Assembly: GCF_949628215.1 (NCBI RefSeq)
Contig: NC_134276.1
Span: 8,893,690 to 8,957,689, forward strand
Direction: 5' to 3'
From: Phalacrocorax aristotelis
Lineage: Eukaryota > Chordata > Aves > Suliformes > Phalacrocoracidae
DNA length: 64,000 nt
Part shown: piece by piece, positions 59,870 to 64,000 of the stretch
Numbering within the stretch: the stretch's first letter is position 1
How the letters are laid out: each line of letters opens with the position of its first letter
Made by a program: the position numbers and the translations under genes
The notes under the pieces: model-generated
What the model was told of the DNA's origin: nothing
Database searches by the model: none
What the model saw: only the letters and a program-made list of their open reading frames with translations

Positions 59870-62800
59870 AGTGTTGGGGTGTGGTGAAAAGTCTCTGATG
59901 GTGTCCGCCTTCTCTCTCTTGAGCAGCTCTCAAGAAGTACCTCCATCTCAGGCCTTGAGATCATATTCCCTTGGCAGGGCTTGTCCCATCCCTGCAGTCC
60001 TACCAAACCAAAGCATCTTGAGCATGATCTGCCACACTGCTTTTCTCTTACAAGCAGTAGATGTTCAAATATGAATTCTAACTCTCATGCTTACAGGGTG
60101 GGAGGTCAGTCCGTATTACGTTAGGCTGTGATGCAGAGTCTCCAGATGTTCAGACCCTCATGTCGAGAGGCTCTAGCCAAATATTATATGGCTTCAGCTT
60201 TAAAAAATGCTCTCAGACCACATTTTGTAGGCAATTTTACTTTTCATACATTCTGGGGATGATTTTTCTGGGCTGCATTTTTATGTTTCTGCTTTTAAGA
60301 TTGTGGGTGGGTGCTGGTTATGACAATTTGTGTCTGGTATTTTGGTATTCTGGAATGTTTGCTTTTATGGTATGTGGATGGGAACTAGTTGCATTCCACA
60401 GAGCTATTTGTTGTAAAATTGTGGGGTATAAATAGGATTGAGGGAAATGGTACACTAGTCTCTCGTGCTTAAATGGCCACTTTGTACAACAGTGCCATGA
60501 ACTGGAAACGTATGTTTCAGGATCCCTACTGGATTGTGGTCTCTACAATCATAATTAGTATCTAACTATGATGTATTGGGTTGTTCCTTCAGGGTTATTT
60601 TTGAAGCTTTTCCTTTCAAGAGCAACTTCAATGTTACCTGCCTAATTCCAATGGTATGGTCTTTCCATCTGCAGAGATTGAAGTGTGTTGATGAAACACT
60701 GACAAGGATTGGCAGATGTCTGCTATGGGCATGAAACAGTATTTTGGTTGGCTTGCTGTGTGAGTGGGAGCTATGGAAGCTTGCATTTTGCAGGATATAA
60801 TTCCAGCAAATATATTTTGTAGCAGATATTTCAACGTTTGAACTTGGTAGTAAAAATTCAGAGGCAGTGTCTCAACTATGTTCCCATCCTGTGAATTCTG
60901 ATGAACTAAAATGTTTTTTGATCTTGATCAGGGATAAAATGAACATCTTCTAGAGTTTGTAATGAAAAATGTGAGACAGATCATGAGAATAATCAATAAC
61001 CTTGGCACTGGGGCACTTTCCTCAGAGTCAAAGAAGTGACCTAAATTCAAGTGCTTGGTCTGACTTTGCGGAGTTGGAGCTTTCAAGATAGTCTTCGTGT
61101 CTCAGATTAATGGCATGATCAGTCTGTTGCTCTGGGTCAAAAGTCACTCAGTTTTGACCAGCAACCCCATGCTGAAGTTGTCAAGAAGTTTATAAAAAGT
61201 TTTGAAAGGTTTTCTGGATTTAACCTTAGACATGCAAAAAAAGTTAATGCAAGCAGCTTTTTCCAGTCCTCAGATTAAAAGCCACTGGGTAATTGCCGAC
61301 TTGTTCAAGCCCTGTCCCTGGGAGCTGCCTAAAAAAAAAAAAAGTCTTTGTTTTGCTCACTTCATGTCCTCAGCTTGGGAGATTGAATCTAATTTTCTAA
61401 ACCATCTGTTAAAGCAGCTAAACGTTAGCAACATAAACATACATCTGATTTCCAGGAAGAGCACAGGCTGTTATCTAATTATATTCTCTGTGCTGAATCG
61501 GAGTGTTCCTGAGTTGTTAAACAAGTGGCTTTTCTCGTTCTTAGTGATATTTGGCACTGAGTCTTGACAGATAGGTTTCTGCAGGCTGTAAATAACACAG
61601 GGACTTGAGACCGGTAATGATAAAAATTCATGAGAGGACTGGCTGCCCACACAGGAGTACAACACCCTGCGGAGAGCTAGAGCATTATTTATATTGTATT
61701 TTCCATAGTGTTTTCTTAGTGCTAGGACCAGCTGCTTTCTAAATTTCATAATTAATTTCTGAAGATGTAAGGTTATGCTCTTTAAGTTACATCGTCATCA
61801 GATGAATAAACACAGTCCACATACAAAAACTGTTCCTTCCCAAACATCTTACTGAGTTTTCTTGTAGACAGGTATGTTCAGCATCATCAAGTGGCCACAA
61901 CTTCTGCTTTTTATATCTTTTTGTAAAGCTTCACCTCACATAAATAAGTAGACTACTGTGACTCAAAAATCAAGAGAAAGAAATGCAAGTATATTTATGT
62001 AGCAAAGTTCAACAGACTTCAGTTTTAACTGTCAAGCACTCCATATAGAAAGTAAGCCTATTCCAGAAGGTTTCCTGTCTGAAAGATTTAATTGCAGGCA
62101 ATTTATTCCCCAGCAGAGTACAGAAAGTTCTGTTCATTTCTCATATCCCTTTAATGCTGACTTCTGTGCATTTCCCATGTGAAGTCATCCAAATAGATTT
62201 GCAAACTCTCTTGATTTCACACAAAGATACTGCCCTGGGATCCTGGCACCTACATGAGACAAACACCCACCAGTGCTTCTGAATCAGAGGAGCTTGCTGT
62301 ACTCCCTATCCGCCCGCTGATGCTCTGGGTGGCCTTGGCTGAGACTGGCTTACCATACAAGGCATGGTACAAGCAGAAAGGAAAAGACAGGCTGTCAGAT
62401 AAAAACGTGGTGGAAAGGAGGAGTGATGCTCAGAGATGCACAGAGATTAAACGACTGGCCAGTGGTCACCCCTTAAGAGGAGTGTGAATCACATCCAAAC
62501 CTGTGTTTGGTTCTGTGATAATGGCACCAGACCTCCTCTCACTGTCTACCAACACTCCTGACAAAATGCCATCAAGGGAAAGCACAAATTATTGAAACTG
62601 AATCTAGTCTGTGCTTGCATCGTGAAATGACAGCTTCCTCTCTGGTTTTGTTCCATGGTTCCTGTTCTTGCAAGCCAAATCACAGTGACCCATAGCAGCG
62701 AGTCCATTTAGTGACTCTTGGACTGAAAATAAAAATCATGTTTCATTTCATGAAGTTTTCATGAGAAACAACAATTGTAATTAGAAGGCAGAAAAGCTAT

Positions 62801-64000
62801 TCAGATGCCTGAAGGCTTATGCTGGGAGGCACCCCACTGTGCCGACTTCAATTTTCTGAACATGTCTGATAACTGAACGGGCTCAGGAACTCCTTCCGAA
62901 ACAAGGATGTGGATGAGTGATACTCGGGCATGTCAAGCTCTGTCCCTATAATGCTCATCTGCTGTTGTCATCATTATTCCTCTGGTGCCAAGTCTGTCTG
63001 ATGTTAGACAATGGAGGCTCAATTCACCCATGACGTAACTCTGTCAAAGGCCAACAGAGCTCTGCCACCGGAGGGATTAGTCCCTCCTAAATCTTTTTCA
63101 GAGTGTTGGATGTGCTGCAGTTGATGTGTTAACGACTCTTGACATACGGTGCAGGAGTGTCTTTGCAAAGCATCTCACAGGGAATCTCTCATATATCTCA
63201 ATTAATATTAATTTACATTACTGGGAGGTGGTGTGCATTTCCCATGTGCCATCTTGGAAACAGACCCAAAAAAAACATTAATAATAAAGCAGATCCCAAT
63301 GGGAAGTGTCTGATGCACACAACCTCCCTGTAAGGGTAATCCCAGCTCTGGTGGAGGAAAAGTAAACAGAGGGGCTGGCTGGATGTAGGCATATGGATGG
63401 AGCTAAAGGAGCAGGAGACCTGCGGGGTGCTTGATAGCAAAGGAAGAGGATGCTTGAGAGAAAAAGTAAAGGTTTGAGCTGCCTCTTTTCCCACAGACAC
63501 AGTCTAGCTGCATAAAAGCTCCAGCATAAGCCTGGCTGAAGGATTAGTGATAAACATAATACAAAAAAGAATTAGATAAACCTCACTCAGTAATGCTTTT
63601 AAGGACCAGGAAGAAAGCAGGCCATTTTCTCCGAAACACTGGATTTATGATCTGGGTGGAAATAAAGTATGTGACGTATTTGCCACTTTTCTTTTTGTGG
63701 AGAAGCAGAGCTTAAAAATGAACCGAGGAAACCCATTCTGGGAAAATATACCACAGAAAGGGAAAGGATTTGAGACTTTTAATAATACCATTGTAGAAGA
63801 TACATGTGAAAGTTAACCTGAAGTACTGAGTACAACACCAGTCAGCCACATTAAAGAAATACTAAATTGTCCTGGAGCATGTGCACAGACAGTAAACTGA
63901 GACACCTGGGGAACACAGATGCTGTTTTATGAGACATTTTGTCTTACGAATAAACTTTCGCAAACCAATCTGAAAAATCAGTCCTACACATCCAGTTCCC
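59870..64000. other. unassigned sequence
   Basis: Apart from a MIR-like fragment near 62.43 kb, no gene or repeat family is recognised. Open frames up to 121 codons (61202-61567) have no recognised domain. Confidence 0.4.
62425..62500 (+). repeat. MIR/CORE-SINE-like remnant
   Basis: CACAGAGATTAAACGACTGG, then CCAGTGGTCACC and GTGAATCACATCC, follow the order of the MIR segment that reads GAGGTTAAGTGACTTGCCC, AAGGTCACAC, GATTYGAACCC. Divergence is high, and the call is by eye. Confidence 0.4.

Overview
The window looks like a gene-poor, intron- or intergenic-type stretch of a bird genome (crocodilians and turtles are less likely). The main evidence is the number of CR1 non-LTR retrotransposon copies, most ending in the CR1 3' tail (ATTCTATGATTCTATGAT or its complement). 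A few much older repeats of L2 LINE and MIR/CORE-SINE type are also visible. There are no bacterial features: no operons, rRNA, tRNA or CRISPR. I see no host gene I can name with confidence.

Layout. 1-3.5 kb: unassigned single-copy-like sequence. 3.54-5.12 kb: an old CR1 whose 5' part is inverted, the structure left by twin priming. 5.1-12.2 kb: mostly featureless, with an unexplained 248-codon open frame and a GC-rich patch near 8.3-8.5 kb. 11.5-13.0 kb: an old-repeat zone with a MIR-like core, two perfect hairpins and an L2-type LINE remnant on the minus strand. 13-31 kb: almost repeat-free. It contains a short CR1 3' end at 18.3 kb and, on the minus strand near 21.1-22.0 kb, a candidate terminal exon of an unrecognised type I membrane protein. 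31.5-38 kb: two more CR1 fragments.

42-58 kb: the CR1-rich core. It has a nearly full-length minus-strand copy with endonuclease and reverse transcriptase regions (42.07 to about 45.3 kb), then a minus-strand 3' end (45.4 kb), a small CpG-rich block (46.7-46.96 kb) abutting a CR1 internal fragment, plus-strand 3' ends at 48.8 and 49.5 kb, a minus-strand 3' end at 51.9 kb, a plus-strand copy with a completely open 416-codon reverse transcriptase frame (53.4-54.8 kb), and a young 3' end at 58.0 kb. Related copies face each other as inverted repeats. 58.3-64 kb: mostly unassigned, with one candidate exon bounded by good splice signals (59.75 kb) and a MIR-like fragment (62.4 kb).

The recognised protein-coding material is nearly all retrotransposon ORF2. 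Every copy carries visible damage: truncation, frameshift, stop, or a changed catalytic aspartate. The features that may belong to host genes (21.1-22.0 kb, 59.75 kb, the 46.7 kb CpG block) rest on splice signals, codon character or composition alone and are labelled as such. I did not find a previously undescribed system. The unrecognised membrane-protein exon and the CpG block are the leads I would check first.
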